Positions 6,854 to 16,611 of a stretch of DNA of 45,195 nt are shown here, in pieces. Origin of the DNA: an uncultured Clostridia bacterium (GTDB lineage: Bacteria; Bacillota; Clostridia; Christensenellales; Borkfalkiaceae). The notes under the pieces are model-generated. The model made no database searches, was not told the origin of the DNA, and was given only the letters and a program-made list of their open reading frames with translations. Positions within the stretch are counted from its first letter, which is position 1. Each line of letters starts with the position of its first letter. The stretch covers positions 1-45,195 of the forward strand of contig CALVLK010000012.1 of assembly GCA_944337235.1 (NCBI GenBank). The letters are read 5' to 3'. The translations under genes were made by a program, and so were the position numbers.

Positions 6854-7582
6854 ATGAAAGTTACAAAGAAGATGAAGGCATTGTTGGCAGGAGTTCTGTT
6901 TCTGGTGCTCAGTTTTTGCCTGTTGGGCAACACCGGCGTGATCGGCGCCGCAGCCGAAGAAGAATTTACCTTGGACGATGTTGCCGAGGAATGCGCGGAG
7001 ATGACCTCGAGCGACGTACTGGCGCCGCTGGAGGACGGGACGGTGTATACGTTGCAGGATTACATGGAAAACATTAGAATGCTCGGCGAACTTAGCAATG
7101 TTACGCTGCACGATGAACTCGTGCGGCATATTGTGCCGGAGGAGCTGTTCTTCCATCCTGGCGACTGGTACTACGGGGGAACGGAATACTCCTTCTATGT
7201 GGGCACTTGGGATCCCCTCGGTGCATATGCTTACATGGCGGATCTCGTCCTGATCGATAACGTCTATGAGTTTGATGAGGGTAAGGGGGAAATTCGGGTC
7301 AGAGCCGAATTATTTTCGGTGGAATGTTCGGTCATGATGATAGACGGTGTTCCCTTCGTGCGCTCAAGTGGCTCCACGCAGGACGACTATTTCCTCAACA
7401 ACGTGCAATGTTTTACCATGATCGCCAATGAACACAAGCTGAACATCGGCGATAAGGGGTATAACAAAATGACGGATGAGGGCATGTACATCCGCCAGAC
7501 GCGCATGAATTACAGCGGGATCTGCGGCGAGACGATCTCCTTTGATCCTTCCGACCTGATCGAGGTGGGACTCGTGTCGTGA
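6854..7582 (+). CDS. Secreted protein, N-terminal part of a frameshifted gene
   Basis: A 242-residue ORF with a Sec signal peptide (MKVTKKMK, hydrophobic core, cleavage probably after GAAA near residue 34) and no recognised domain. It stops at 7580-7582, and a 631-residue ORF without a signal peptide continues in the -1 frame at once. Removing one of two adjacent TCGTG copies (7572-7581) would join both ORFs into one protein of about 870 residues. I therefore read this as the 5' part of one large exported-protein gene. Its first 51 residues are repeated at 6131. Confidence 0.75.
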   Translation: MKVTKKMKALLAGVLFLVLSFCLLGNTGVIGAAAEEEFTLDDVAEECAEMTSSDVLAPLEDGTVYTLQDYMENIRMLGELSNVTLHDELVRHIVPEELFFHPGDWYYGGTEYSFYVGTWDPLGAYAYMADLVLIDNVYEFDEGKGEIRVRAELFSVECSVMMIDGVPFVRSSGSTQDDYFLNNVQCFTMIANEHKLNIGDKGYNKMTDEGMYIRQTRMNYSGICGETISFDPSDLIEVGLVS

Positions 7583-9474
7583 TCGGTGCGCTCAAGCTTC
7601 CAAAGGAAATCAATTGGATCTATAATACGATCTCAACCTTGATCAGCAGCATTGAGGCGTTGGGCAATGCTTTCACCCGCGAGGACATAGAAATTGAAAT
7701 GAACAACGAGGCAAATATTTACTCATATCCCATGATTTCTCAACAACGTCAAAACGATGAGCTTGACGGCTTGATCCGCTTTGTCACTGTCATGCCCGCC
7801 GACGATGGACTCATGGTAGACGACTATGCAGAATTTATTACCATGCTCGATGATGAGGAATCTGAAACACGGCTGACGACGGGGATCTTTTATAATCTCT
7901 ATTCCAGAGGAATTTCGTCTCATGCAGATAGGATCATTCTGGGAAATGGTGAGGTCTATACAAATCCGACCGATCTCAGGCAGTATGCCTCGCCCATGGT
8001 GACGACGTTCAGCGATCTGGTGTACGAAGAGACGACGACGGGCATTCTGTGCAAAGAGCTTGAAGAGGGCAGCACGCGCTCGGGATATCTCTTTGACGGA
8101 GAGAGCGAGGAAGAGTTCAAATTTACGCCGTCAAAATCCGGTACATACACCTTTACCTCCGGTACGGATATACGGATGAAAGTGCGCGACGGCGCAACGC
8201 TGCTGAAAAAAGGATATGGGACCGTTTCGGTCTATCTCATGGCCGGCAGAGATTACAACATTCATGTGACGAGCAGAGGCTCCTCTTTCGGCAGCTATCA
8301 GATCAGTGTTCATGGGGAAGTTGTGCAGTACTCCATTGTGGCGTCGATCAATGCAGATATCCTCTCGATAGGTTTTACAAATGAATTGGGCCAGACGGTC
8401 AGCGACCCGATCTATAAGAGTATTTCTATCTATTATACTGCCCTTGACGGGTCAAAACAATTTTTGACGCAAAATGTCATCTCGGCCGATCTTTCGTCGC
8501 TGCCCACGATCGGGGGAAGCGCGATCACGATATCGGTGACATACAACGCGCAATATGCCGGAGAGGAATACTCTCAATCGCTGACAATAGAATACGTGAC
8601 CCCCACCTTTGGCATATGGGAGACGCCGGATACTTCGGGGACGCGGCTTGCGATCGACGCACGAGGCGCTTCACAGTCAGGCAGCAATTCCATTACGATC
8701 CCTGCCAATATCGTAACGCTCAACCTCTGCGGCGATTTCAGAAAGATGTATCAGTATCTCAACTTTGAAATTTCTTCGCGCACGCAGCCTCTTACGATCA
8801 ATATGTACTATTTTCAGTTCACTTCAGATTTTGGACCCGGAATTTTTGCATCGCTTCTCTCCGGGCAAGGAGATCTGATCTTTAACGCGTCGGAATACTG
8901 CACGATCAAGACGGTCGGAAGCGGCGCTACTGCGATCATTGCCTCGACAATGACCATGAACAGCGGAGAGCTTTCGGTATTCGGCGGCGGCAGAGAAAGC
9001 GGAAATTGCGGAATGGCGATCAACCTTGGCTCTGCTCTGATCATGAACGGCGGAACCTTGTATGCGAAGGGCGGCGACGGGATTTATAATGAAAGCCTGG
9101 AAGGCACGGGCAGAAGCGGCGCATACGGCGGAACAGGCATTCAGACGTATGGATTGCAGCTGAATGGCGGCAAGCTCGATGTGGAAGGCGGAGATGGCGG
9201 TGCCGGCATGTCCGGAAATTCCGGGCAAAAGGGCGGAAACGGCGGCAGCGGCGGCGCTGCTCTGGTGCTGAGATTTGGCTCTCCGATCGGTTCGGGCACG
9301 ACGGTGGAACTGCACGGCGGCCATGGCGGCAGGGGCGGCAATGGCGGCAGCGGCGCGGTCGGTGGCAACGGCGGCAGCGGCGGCGCGGCCTATTTGCTTG
9401 GCTCTGTTGAAAGCACTTTTCCGGGTGCGATGCAGATGAACGGCGCAGACGGTTCTGACGGCGCTAACGGATAA
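7579..9474 (+). CDS. Glycine-rich beta-helix protein, C-terminal part of a frameshifted gene
   Basis: A 631-residue ORF that opens with GTG overlapping the upstream stop (GTGA) and has no signal peptide. In order: an alpha/beta region with no known domain (to about residue 165); a beta-sandwich-like segment around 170-250 that resembles bacterial pre-peptidase C-terminal domains (FKFTPSKSGTYTF); an Ig-like stretch; then a repetitive right-handed beta-helix of the kind seen in Cthe_2159-like carbohydrate-binding proteins; finally Gly/Asn/Ser repeats (GGNGGSGGAA) to the C-terminus. Carbohydrate or surface binding is a reasonable guess. Without the signal peptide at 6854 the product would remain inside the cell unless a frameshift occurs during translation. 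A terminator follows. Confidence 0.72.
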   Translation: MIGALKLPKEINWIYNTISTLISSIEALGNAFTREDIEIEMNNEANIYSYPMISQQRQNDELDGLIRFVTVMPADDGLMVDDYAEFITMLDDEESETRLTTGIFYNLYSRGISSHADRIILGNGEVYTNPTDLRQYASPMVTTFSDLVYEETTTGILCKELEEGSTRSGYLFDGESEEEFKFTPSKSGTYTFTSGTDIRMKVRDGATLLKKGYGTVSVYLMAGRDYNIHVTSRGSSFGSYQISVHGEVVQYSIVASINADILSIGFTNELGQTVSDPIYKSISIYYTALDGSKQFLTQNVISADLSSLPTIGGSAITISVTYNAQYAGEEYSQSLTIEYVTPTFGIWETPDTSGTRLAIDARGASQSGSNSITIPANIVTLNLCGDFRKMYQYLNFEISSRTQPLTINMYYFQFTSDFGPGIFASLLSGQGDLIFNASEYCTIKTVGSGATAIIASTMTMNSGELSVFGGGRESGNCGMAINLGSALIMNGGTLYAKGGDGIYNESLEGTGRSGAYGGTGIQTYGLQLNGGKLDVEGGDGGAGMSGNSGQKGGNGGSGGAALVLRFGSPIGSGTTVELHGGHGGRGGNGGSGAVGGNGGSGGAAYLLGSVESTFPGAMQMNGADGSDGANG

Positions 9475-9486
9475 AAGACATATAAC

Positions 9487-9523
9487 AAAATTCCCGAACG
9501 GGTTAGCGTTCGGGAATTTTTTT
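9487..9523 (+). terminator. Terminator between convergent genes
   Basis: TTCCCGAACG pairs with CGTTCGGGAA around loop GGTTAG, followed by T7. An A4 run on the left makes it usable, less strongly, for groEL on the minus strand. Confidence 0.88.
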
Positions 9524-9553
9524 GGAGTGTTTTGCTGCCTTGGCAGCGGGTGA

Positions 9554-11495
<1,942 letters not shown>

Positions 11496-11550
11496 GGTAA
11501 CCTCCTGAAAAATTGCAGCGCAATCTGCGCGTCCATTTTAATTCCTACTT

Positions 11551-11578
11551 ATTATACACGCCGCGTGCGCGTGTTCAA
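11551..11578 (-). promoter_or_regulatory. groESL promoter
   Basis: On the minus strand TTGAAC (11578-11573), 16-nt spacer, TATAAT (11556-11551). The leader to groES is about 50 nt. Confidence 0.8.
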
Positions 11579-11587
11579 ACGCGAACA

Positions 11588-11603
11588 GGTAAAAAATTTT
11601 ACC
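11588..11603. promoter_or_regulatory. Palindrome just upstream of the groESL -35 box
   Basis: GGTAAAA-aa-TTTTACC is an inverted repeat of 7 bp arms located 9 nt upstream of the groESL -35. It could be an operator or simply a hairpin. The rest of the 293-bp gap 11496-11788 holds the two promoters and a second inverted repeat (ATCGCCTC/GAGGCGAT, about 11630-11654) but no gene that I can support. Confidence 0.4.
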
Positions 11604-11724
11604 GGATGCGGAAATTTTTTCTGCGGGGTGATCGCCTCTCCGCGGCGGAGGCGATGCTCTGTGCCTGCACCACAATTTCGTATAATTTAATATAAAATAA
11701 CTAAGAGTTTTTTTTGTAAGTATA

Positions 11725-11753
11725 TTGATGGTTCGTGTTTTCTGTGTTATACT
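11725..11753 (+). promoter_or_regulatory. Promoter of the C39-like peptidase locus
   Basis: TTGATG (11725-11730), 17-nt spacer, TATACT (11748-11753), 36 nt before the ATG at 11789. Confidence 0.7.
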
Positions 11754-11788
11754 GAAATCAGAAGAAATATGATAAGGAGGGTGCTACT

Positions 11789-11911
11789 ATGAAAACAATG
11801 AAAAAATGGGCTGCGTTACTAATGGGTGTACTTGTGTCGGTGAATCTGATGATCTCTTTTTCGATCGGGCTCAAAAATGCAAGTGCGGAAACGGCAGGAA
11901 TTGATTTTTGA
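11789..11911 (+). CDS. Signal-peptide ORF split from the peptidase by a frameshift
   Basis: A 40-residue ORF behind a strong SD (AAGGAGG, 8 nt). It consists of a complete Sec signal peptide: MKTMKKW, a hydrophobic core, then NASAETAG with a likely AXA cleavage site, and it stops at GAT TTT TGA. The 383-residue peptidase ORF continues in the -1 frame from TTG at 11908. One extra T in the T5 run at 11905-11909 would restore a single ORF. I read it as the 5' end of the gene that follows rather than an independent peptide. Confidence 0.72.
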   Translation: MKTMKKWAALLMGVLVSVNLMISFSIGLKNASAETAGIDF

Positions 11912-13059
11912 ACGGACGAAGCAACTATTCCGTAGAAGAAACGGTTTCGCTGTCTGATTTCGCGGGGAATCAGTTCACAATGTATCGTTTGAATCCTGTG
12001 GGCTACGCAATATATGACCATAATAATAATTTTATTGAAGGGTCATATCAATGTAATTCTCCATATGATGCGTACGATGATGGCACATTTTACTATGTAG
12101 GGCCGACGTGCTACTATGTGCAGGATGAAAACGGTATCCTTGATATTAAAGAGGGTATTACATATTCATCGTCGCAGATGAAGGGTGGGACATACGCTTT
12201 ACGTCCCAATATCGAACTGGAGCAGATGGGGTCGTCCGTTTCGACAAATGCCTATCCGAGCCCTGTTTCCGGGAAATCTACGACATATAATGATTTTACT
12301 GTTATAAATGATTATAACTTCTTCCGTAAAATGTCGGCAGTACCAGAATATGGCACGAATACTTGTGCGCTTGTCGCAATATCGATTTTGATGCTTTATT
12401 GCGATACATTTTACAACGATGCATTTGTGGCGGACAATTATATTTTAGAAACTTCTCATGTATATACAGATTATAGCTATTCGGTTAGTGATATAGATAT
12501 TGATGATTTCCAAAAATCTCCATATGCGACGGATGGTTTTGTAAAATTGCTGCTGGAGGAATATGCGTCCTCGATCATTTTTACAGATGGCGCAATGGCA
12601 AATGCAGAGATCCGATCCACCATTAACAAGTACATCGAGGCAGAGGCAAGCAGCCTTGTGGGGAATTATTCCACAGATGACGGGGCAGTTTTCTTCACAC
12701 ATGCCAACACGAGAGATTTTATTGCGGACGGACTCCCTGTGTTGATTTCTATGACGAAATATACGCCCGCATCGGAGACGAAAGCGAGCAAGACGAAATA
12801 TCATACCGTAGTCGCTTATGGATACGATTCCAATGATCGCTTTTTGGTACATATGGGATATAGGGATGAACAGGAGATGATATTGTCGAGCGCAACAATA
12901 TATAGTTACTATGCATTGACCTATACGGGAAGCCATGTTCATTCATGCAATTATAAGGCGGCTAAATCGAACGGCACTAATTGGGGATCTGTAGAGCTTG
13001 GTTACGTCTGTGGCTGTGGAGCTGTGCTGGATTCAAATAAAAATGTGATTTCAGATTAA
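11908..13059 (+). CDS. C39-like (papain-fold) cysteine peptidase, mature part after a frameshift
   Basis: A 383-residue ORF starting TTG at the overlap TTGA. The central region resembles peptidase_C39_2/YvpB-like proteins: Cys153 in GTNTCALVA heads a helix, and His299 in YHTVVAYGYD with Asp307 nearby could complete a triad. About 70 residues at the C-terminus contain CNYKAAKSN and YVCGCG, possibly a metal site. A propeptide-like region precedes the catalytic part. The signal peptide lies in the ORF at 11789, in another frame, so secretion would need frameshifting. Base composition is more AT-rich than in the housekeeping genes around it. A leucine-rich lipoprotein gene follows after 36 nt. 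Confidence 0.68.
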   Translation: MNGRSNYSVEETVSLSDFAGNQFTMYRLNPVGYAIYDHNNNFIEGSYQCNSPYDAYDDGTFYYVGPTCYYVQDENGILDIKEGITYSSSQMKGGTYALRPNIELEQMGSSVSTNAYPSPVSGKSTTYNDFTVINDYNFFRKMSAVPEYGTNTCALVAISILMLYCDTFYNDAFVADNYILETSHVYTDYSYSVSDIDIDDFQKSPYATDGFVKLLLEEYASSIIFTDGAMANAEIRSTINKYIEAEASSLVGNYSTDDGAVFFTHANTRDFIADGLPVLISMTKYTPASETKASKTKYHTVVAYGYDSNDRFLVHMGYRDEQEMILSSATIYSYYALTYTGSHVHSCNYKAAKSNGTNWGSVELGYVCGCGAVLDSNKNVISD

Positions 13060-13095
13060 AAGACATAAAAAAAATAATATAGGAGGTATAACTGC

Positions 13096-13893
13096 ATGAA
13101 GAAGGGCACGAAAAGACTGGGTAAATTTGCGGCGCTGCTGTTTGCGGGGGTGATCTTGTGCTGCGCGGGGTGCTCGAACGATCCCGAGCCGGGCAGCACG
13201 GTGACGGTAGACGGCCTGACCTATGCCTTCGGCTATTTCAACTACTATCAGGAGCCGACATATCGGTTCTGTACCGAGGAGAGCAGCGAGATCGAGCGCC
13301 TTGTCATCGCCGACGAGGTGAACGGCTACCCCGTCCGCGAGTTTCAGTCAAGTCGTACGAGTCTTGGTGGAACAGAGTCCATAGGGGTACTCTATTCCTA
13401 TCAGGCGCTCAGGGAGCTCACGTTCGGGAATGAACTCTTTCATATCCCCGATACTTGCTGTTCCTCTTACAGAAAGGAGGCGGACGGGTATTATTATCAT
13501 CGCGGCATCGCCACGCTGGAGGAGGTCACGATCGGAAGGTCTGTCCGAGCCATCGGGACAGAAGCGTTTGCAGGCTGCGCCGCGCTGAAGCGGGTGAACT
13601 TTGTCGACACCTCGGCAGACGCCGCGCTCGACACCATCCCCTATATGGCGTTTTATGCGTGCGAGTCGCTGACAGAGATCACCATTCCGTTGAGCGTTAA
13701 AACGATCGAAGAGCATGCCTTTGCGTATACGCCGCTCGAAACGATCACATACCCCGGAACGATGGCGGAGTGGAATATGATCACGTTCGAGGAGGGGTGG
13801 CTGGAGCAGTTTAAGGACTGGACGGTGCAGGTTGTCTGCTCAGACGGGACGATGGACGTCACGGTCAAAAGCGCATGGAGCACAGAGGAATAA
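13096..13893 (+). CDS. BspA-type leucine-rich-repeat lipoprotein
   Basis: A 265-residue surface lipoprotein. The signal peptide ends in the lipobox CAGC (Cys about residue 27). From about residue 125 it contains LRR_5/BspA-like repeats, recognisable from LEEVTIGRSVRAIGTEAFAG, YACESLTEITIPLSVKTIE and HAFAYTPLETITYPG. Such repeats usually mediate binding to host or bacterial surface ligands. The N-terminal 100 residues are not assigned. SD GGAGG precedes the ATG. A terminator follows at 13919. It may be cotranscribed with the peptidase upstream. Confidence 0.85.
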   Translation: MKKGTKRLGKFAALLFAGVILCCAGCSNDPEPGSTVTVDGLTYAFGYFNYYQEPTYRFCTEESSEIERLVIADEVNGYPVREFQSSRTSLGGTESIGVLYSYQALRELTFGNELFHIPDTCCSSYRKEADGYYYHRGIATLEEVTIGRSVRAIGTEAFAGCAALKRVNFVDTSADAALDTIPYMAFYACESLTEITIPLSVKTIEEHAFAYTPLETITYPGTMAEWNMITFEEGWLEQFKDWTVQVVCSDGTMDVTVKSAWSTEE

Positions 13894-13918
13894 CCGATCG
13901 CTATGCAGAAGGGGCGGG

Positions 13919-13939
13919 GGCGGATGTCTCCGCCTTTTT
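13919..13939 (+). terminator. Terminator after the LRR lipoprotein gene
   Basis: GGCGGA-TGTC-TCCGCC followed by T5. Confidence 0.85.
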
Positions 13940-13980
13940 GCGCAATCTTCCTGCAAAAACTATGCGGGCAAATTTTGGGA

Positions 13981-14009
13981 TTGACAATGGGGCGCAGATC
14001 TGATATAAT
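13981..14009 (+). promoter_or_regulatory. Promoter of the dCMP deaminase-cyclophilin-purB unit
   Basis: TTGACA (13981-13986), 17-nt spacer, TATAAT (14004-14009), exact consensus; the SD AGGGAGGT and ATG follow at once. Confidence 0.9.
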
Positions 14010-14027
14010 TGAAGGGAGGTCATCGCT

Positions 14028-14477
14028 ATGGATAAATGGGACAGAAGATTTATGGAAATGACGGTGGAGGTGGGCGGCTGGTCCAGCTGCCTGCGCCGCA
14101 GGGTGGGCGCCATTATCGTAAAGGATAAGCGCGTCATGACGACGGGCTATAACGGTGCGCCGTCGGGCATTGCCTCGTGCACGGAGCGCGGGGAGTGCCT
14201 GCGTGAAAAGCTGAACATCCCCAGCGGCACGCGCGCAGAGCTGTGCTACGGGGTGCACGCCGAGCAGAACGCCATCATTCAGGCGGCGCGCTACGGCATC
14301 GACATCAGCGGCGCCACGCTGTACTGCACGCATCAGCCCTGCGTCATCTGTGCCAAAATGATCATCAACGCGGGTATTGTGCGTGTGGTGTACAAAGAGG
14401 GGTATCCTGACGAGTTTTCCATGCAGCTCTTTTCCGAGGCGAAGATCCTCGTGCAGCGATACGATGAACTGGAATAA
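14028..14477 (+). CDS. Deoxycytidylate (dCMP) deaminase, ComEB-like
   Basis: A zinc-dependent deaminase that converts dCMP to dUMP for thymidylate synthesis; 149 residues. The zinc site is visible as His77-Ala-Glu79 (HAEQNAI), with Glu79 as proton shuttle, and Cys105/Cys108 in PCVICAKMI. The insert with GECLREKLNIPSG between strands is typical of the dCMP deaminase/ComEB group. In some Firmicutes the gene is called comEB because it lies in a competence locus; no competence gene is seen here. Together with dut at 1854 this window holds two enzymes supplying dUMP. Confidence 0.93.
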   Translation: MDKWDRRFMEMTVEVGGWSSCLRRRVGAIIVKDKRVMTTGYNGAPSGIASCTERGECLREKLNIPSGTRAELCYGVHAEQNAIIQAARYGIDISGATLYCTHQPCVICAKMIINAGIVRVVYKEGYPDEFSMQLFSEAKILVQRYDELE

Positions 14478-14527
14478 ACCGCATGGGCGCGCCCCTGCGT
14501 TTTGCAATAAAAGAGAGGGAGATCGAT

Positions 14528-15055
14528 ATGACAAATCAGAATCCGATTGCGACATTTGAAATGGAGAACGGCGAACGCTTTTCGGCCGAGCTCTATCCTG
14601 AACTTGCGCCCAACACAGTGCGCAATTTTATTGCGCTCGCCAACGGCGGATTTTACGACGGGCTCATCTTTCACCGCGTGATCGCGGGCTTCGTCATTCA
14701 GGGCGGGGACCCCATGGGCACGGGCATGGGAGGGCCGGGATATCATATCCGCGGGGAGTTCCGCGCCAACGGATTTTCCAACCCCATCCGCCATGCGCGC
14801 GGCGTTCTTTCGATGGCGCGTGCGCAGAGCCCCGATTCCGCAGGCTCGCAGTTCTTCGTCATGCATGAGGACTCGTTCTATCTGGACGGGCAATATGCCG
14901 CCTTTGGCAGGGTGGTCGAGGGGATGGATGCCGTCGACGCGATCGCAACGACGCAGACGGACGCCGCCGATCGGCCCTTGCAGCCGCAGCGCATGGCAAA
15001 AGTTCGGGTGGAGACCTTTGGCGTGGACTATCCTGCGCCCGAAAAACTCAAATAA
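14528..15055 (+). CDS. Cyclophilin-type peptidyl-prolyl cis-trans isomerase
   Basis: A 175-residue cytoplasmic cyclophilin that accelerates cis-trans isomerisation of X-Pro bonds. Recognisable parts are NFIALANGGFYDGLIFHRVI (with catalytic Arg in FHR), GFVIQGGDPMGTGMGGPG, SMARAQSPDSAGSQFFV and AAFGRVVEGMDAVD. No signal peptide is present. I chose the ATG at 14528 (GGGAG SD 7 nt upstream); an in-frame start at 14483 would add 15 residues unlike the family. It lies between dCMP deaminase and purB in one apparent transcription unit. Confidence 0.95.
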   Translation: MTNQNPIATFEMENGERFSAELYPELAPNTVRNFIALANGGFYDGLIFHRVIAGFVIQGGDPMGTGMGGPGYHIRGEFRANGFSNPIRHARGVLSMARAQSPDSAGSQFFVMHEDSFYLDGQYAAFGRVVEGMDAVDAIATTQTDAADRPLQPQRMAKVRVETFGVDYPAPEKLK

Positions 15056-15085
15056 AACGCAAAAATTGATGTTTTGGAGAGTATT

Positions 15086-16522
15086 ATGTCTGACAAAATA
15101 TACTATGAGAACCCGTTGAATACCCGCTATGCCAGCAAGGAGATGCAGGAAAACTTTGGCGATCAGAAGCGCTTCCGCCTCTGGCGCAAGCTCTGGGTCG
15201 CACTTGCCGAGAGCGAAAAGGAGCTTGGGCTGCCCATCACGCAGCAGCAGGTGGACGAGCTGAAGGAACATGAGACGGACATCGACTACGCGCGCGCCGA
15301 GGCGATCGAGCGCGAAGTGCGCCACGACGTGATGGCGCATGTGCGCACCTACGGCATTGCGGCGCCCTCGGCGGAGAAGATCATCCACCTTGGCGCGACG
15401 AGCTGTTTTGTCGACTGCAATTCCGAACTCATCATCCTGCGCGACGGCATGGATATCATCTTGAAGAAGCTCGTCAATGTCATGGATAAGCTTCGCCGCT
15501 TTGCGCTGCGCCACAAAGATCTGCCCACGCTCGGGTTCACCCATCTGCAGCCCGCGCAGCTGACCACGGTGGGTAAGCGCGCCACGCTCTGGCTGCAGGA
15601 TCTTGTCATGGATTATTATAATCTGAAAAACGTGATGGCGCAGTTCAAACTGCGCGGCGTGAAGGGGACAACGGGCACGCAGGCGAGCTTTATGGAGCTG
15701 TTTGACGGCGACGAAGAGAAGGTGAAGGAGCTCGAGCGCCGCGTCGTACGCAAGATGGGCTATGACAGGGTGTACGGCGTGACGGGGCAGACATATCCGC
15801 GCAAGTACGACTACAATGTACTGTGCGTGCTCTCGCAGATCGCGCAGAGCGCATACAAATTTTCAAACGATATCCGCATCCTGCAGAGCATGAAGGAGAT
15901 CGAAGAGCCCTTTGAAAGCAAGCAGATCGGCTCCTCTGCCATGGCGTACAAGCGCAACCCCATGCGTTCGGAGCGGATGGGCTCGCTCTGCCGCTATATG
16001 CTGTCGCTGCCCATAAACTCGGCGGTCACGGCGAGTACGCAGTGGTTCGAGCGCACGCTCGACGATTCGGCAAACCGCCGCATCGTCAACGCCCAGGCCT
16101 TCCTCACGGTAGACGCCGTGCTCAATATCTATCTGAACGTCGCCGAAAACCTTGTCGTGTATGACAAGATCATTGCGCGGCACATTCAGGCGGAGCTTCC
16201 CTTCATGGCGACGGAGAACATCATCATGGAGTGCGTGAAGGCGGGCGGCAGCAGACAGGCGCTGCACGAGCGCATCCGCGAGCTCTCGATGGAGGCGGGC
16301 AGGAATGTAAAGGTGAACGGCGGGGAGAATAACCTCATTGAACTCATCGAGGCGGACGAGATGTTTGCGCCCGTTCACGGCAAGATGAACGAGATCCTCG
16401 ACGCGAAAAAGTTTATCGGCCGCGCGCCTTCGCAGACGGAGGAGTTCATCGCGGAGGAGGTCGACCCCATCTTAAAGGAGCACGAGGCGCTCCTCGGGGA
16501 ACGGGGCGAAGTGCGGATCTGA
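15086..16522 (+). CDS. purB: Adenylosuccinate lyase
   Basis: It splits SAICAR to AICAR and adenylosuccinate to AMP, both releasing fumarate, in purine synthesis; a cytoplasmic homotetramer. The protein has 478 residues, a normal length. The fumarase/aspartase superfamily signature is clear (KQIGSSAMAYKRNPMRSE, about residues 281-298); HDVMAHVRTYG and GATSCFVDCN contain other active-site segments. TTGGAG precedes the ATG at 15086. A strong hairpin terminator follows at 16543. Confidence 0.97.
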   Translation: MSDKIYYENPLNTRYASKEMQENFGDQKRFRLWRKLWVALAESEKELGLPITQQQVDELKEHETDIDYARAEAIEREVRHDVMAHVRTYGIAAPSAEKIIHLGATSCFVDCNSELIILRDGMDIILKKLVNVMDKLRRFALRHKDLPTLGFTHLQPAQLTTVGKRATLWLQDLVMDYYNLKNVMAQFKLRGVKGTTGTQASFMELFDGDEEKVKELERRVVRKMGYDRVYGVTGQTYPRKYDYNVLCVLSQIAQSAYKFSNDIRILQSMKEIEEPFESKQIGSSAMAYKRNPMRSERMGSLCRYMLSLPINSAVTASTQWFERTLDDSANRRIVNAQAFLTVDAVLNIYLNVAENLVVYDKIIARHIQAELPFMATENIIMECVKAGGSRQALHERIRELSMEAGRNVKVNGGENNLIELIEADEMFAPVHGKMNEILDAKKFIGRAPSQTEEFIAEEVDPILKEHEALLGERGEVRI

Positions 16523-16542
16523 ATCAACGCAATAAAATTTTT

Positions 16543-16572
16543 GGCATGTACTGCGCGTACATGCCTTTTTTT
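16543..16572 (+). terminator. Terminator after purB
   Basis: GGCATGTAC pairs with GTACATGCC around TGCGC, followed by T7. Confidence 0.92.
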
Positions 16573-16611
16573 GCGCTAAAATGAAGAAAAAACCATTTTG
16601 GGGAGGAGTTT

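Noticed and set aside
7560-7582. Programmed -1 slippage at the beta-helix gene
   Set aside because: No slippery heptamer precedes the stop; a 5-bp duplication explains the shift better.
9141-9474. Gly-rich repeats as a CRISPR-like or tandem DNA array
   Set aside because: Repeats follow codon-level Gly-Gly-Asn/Ser patterns in an ORF and have no regular unit with spacers.
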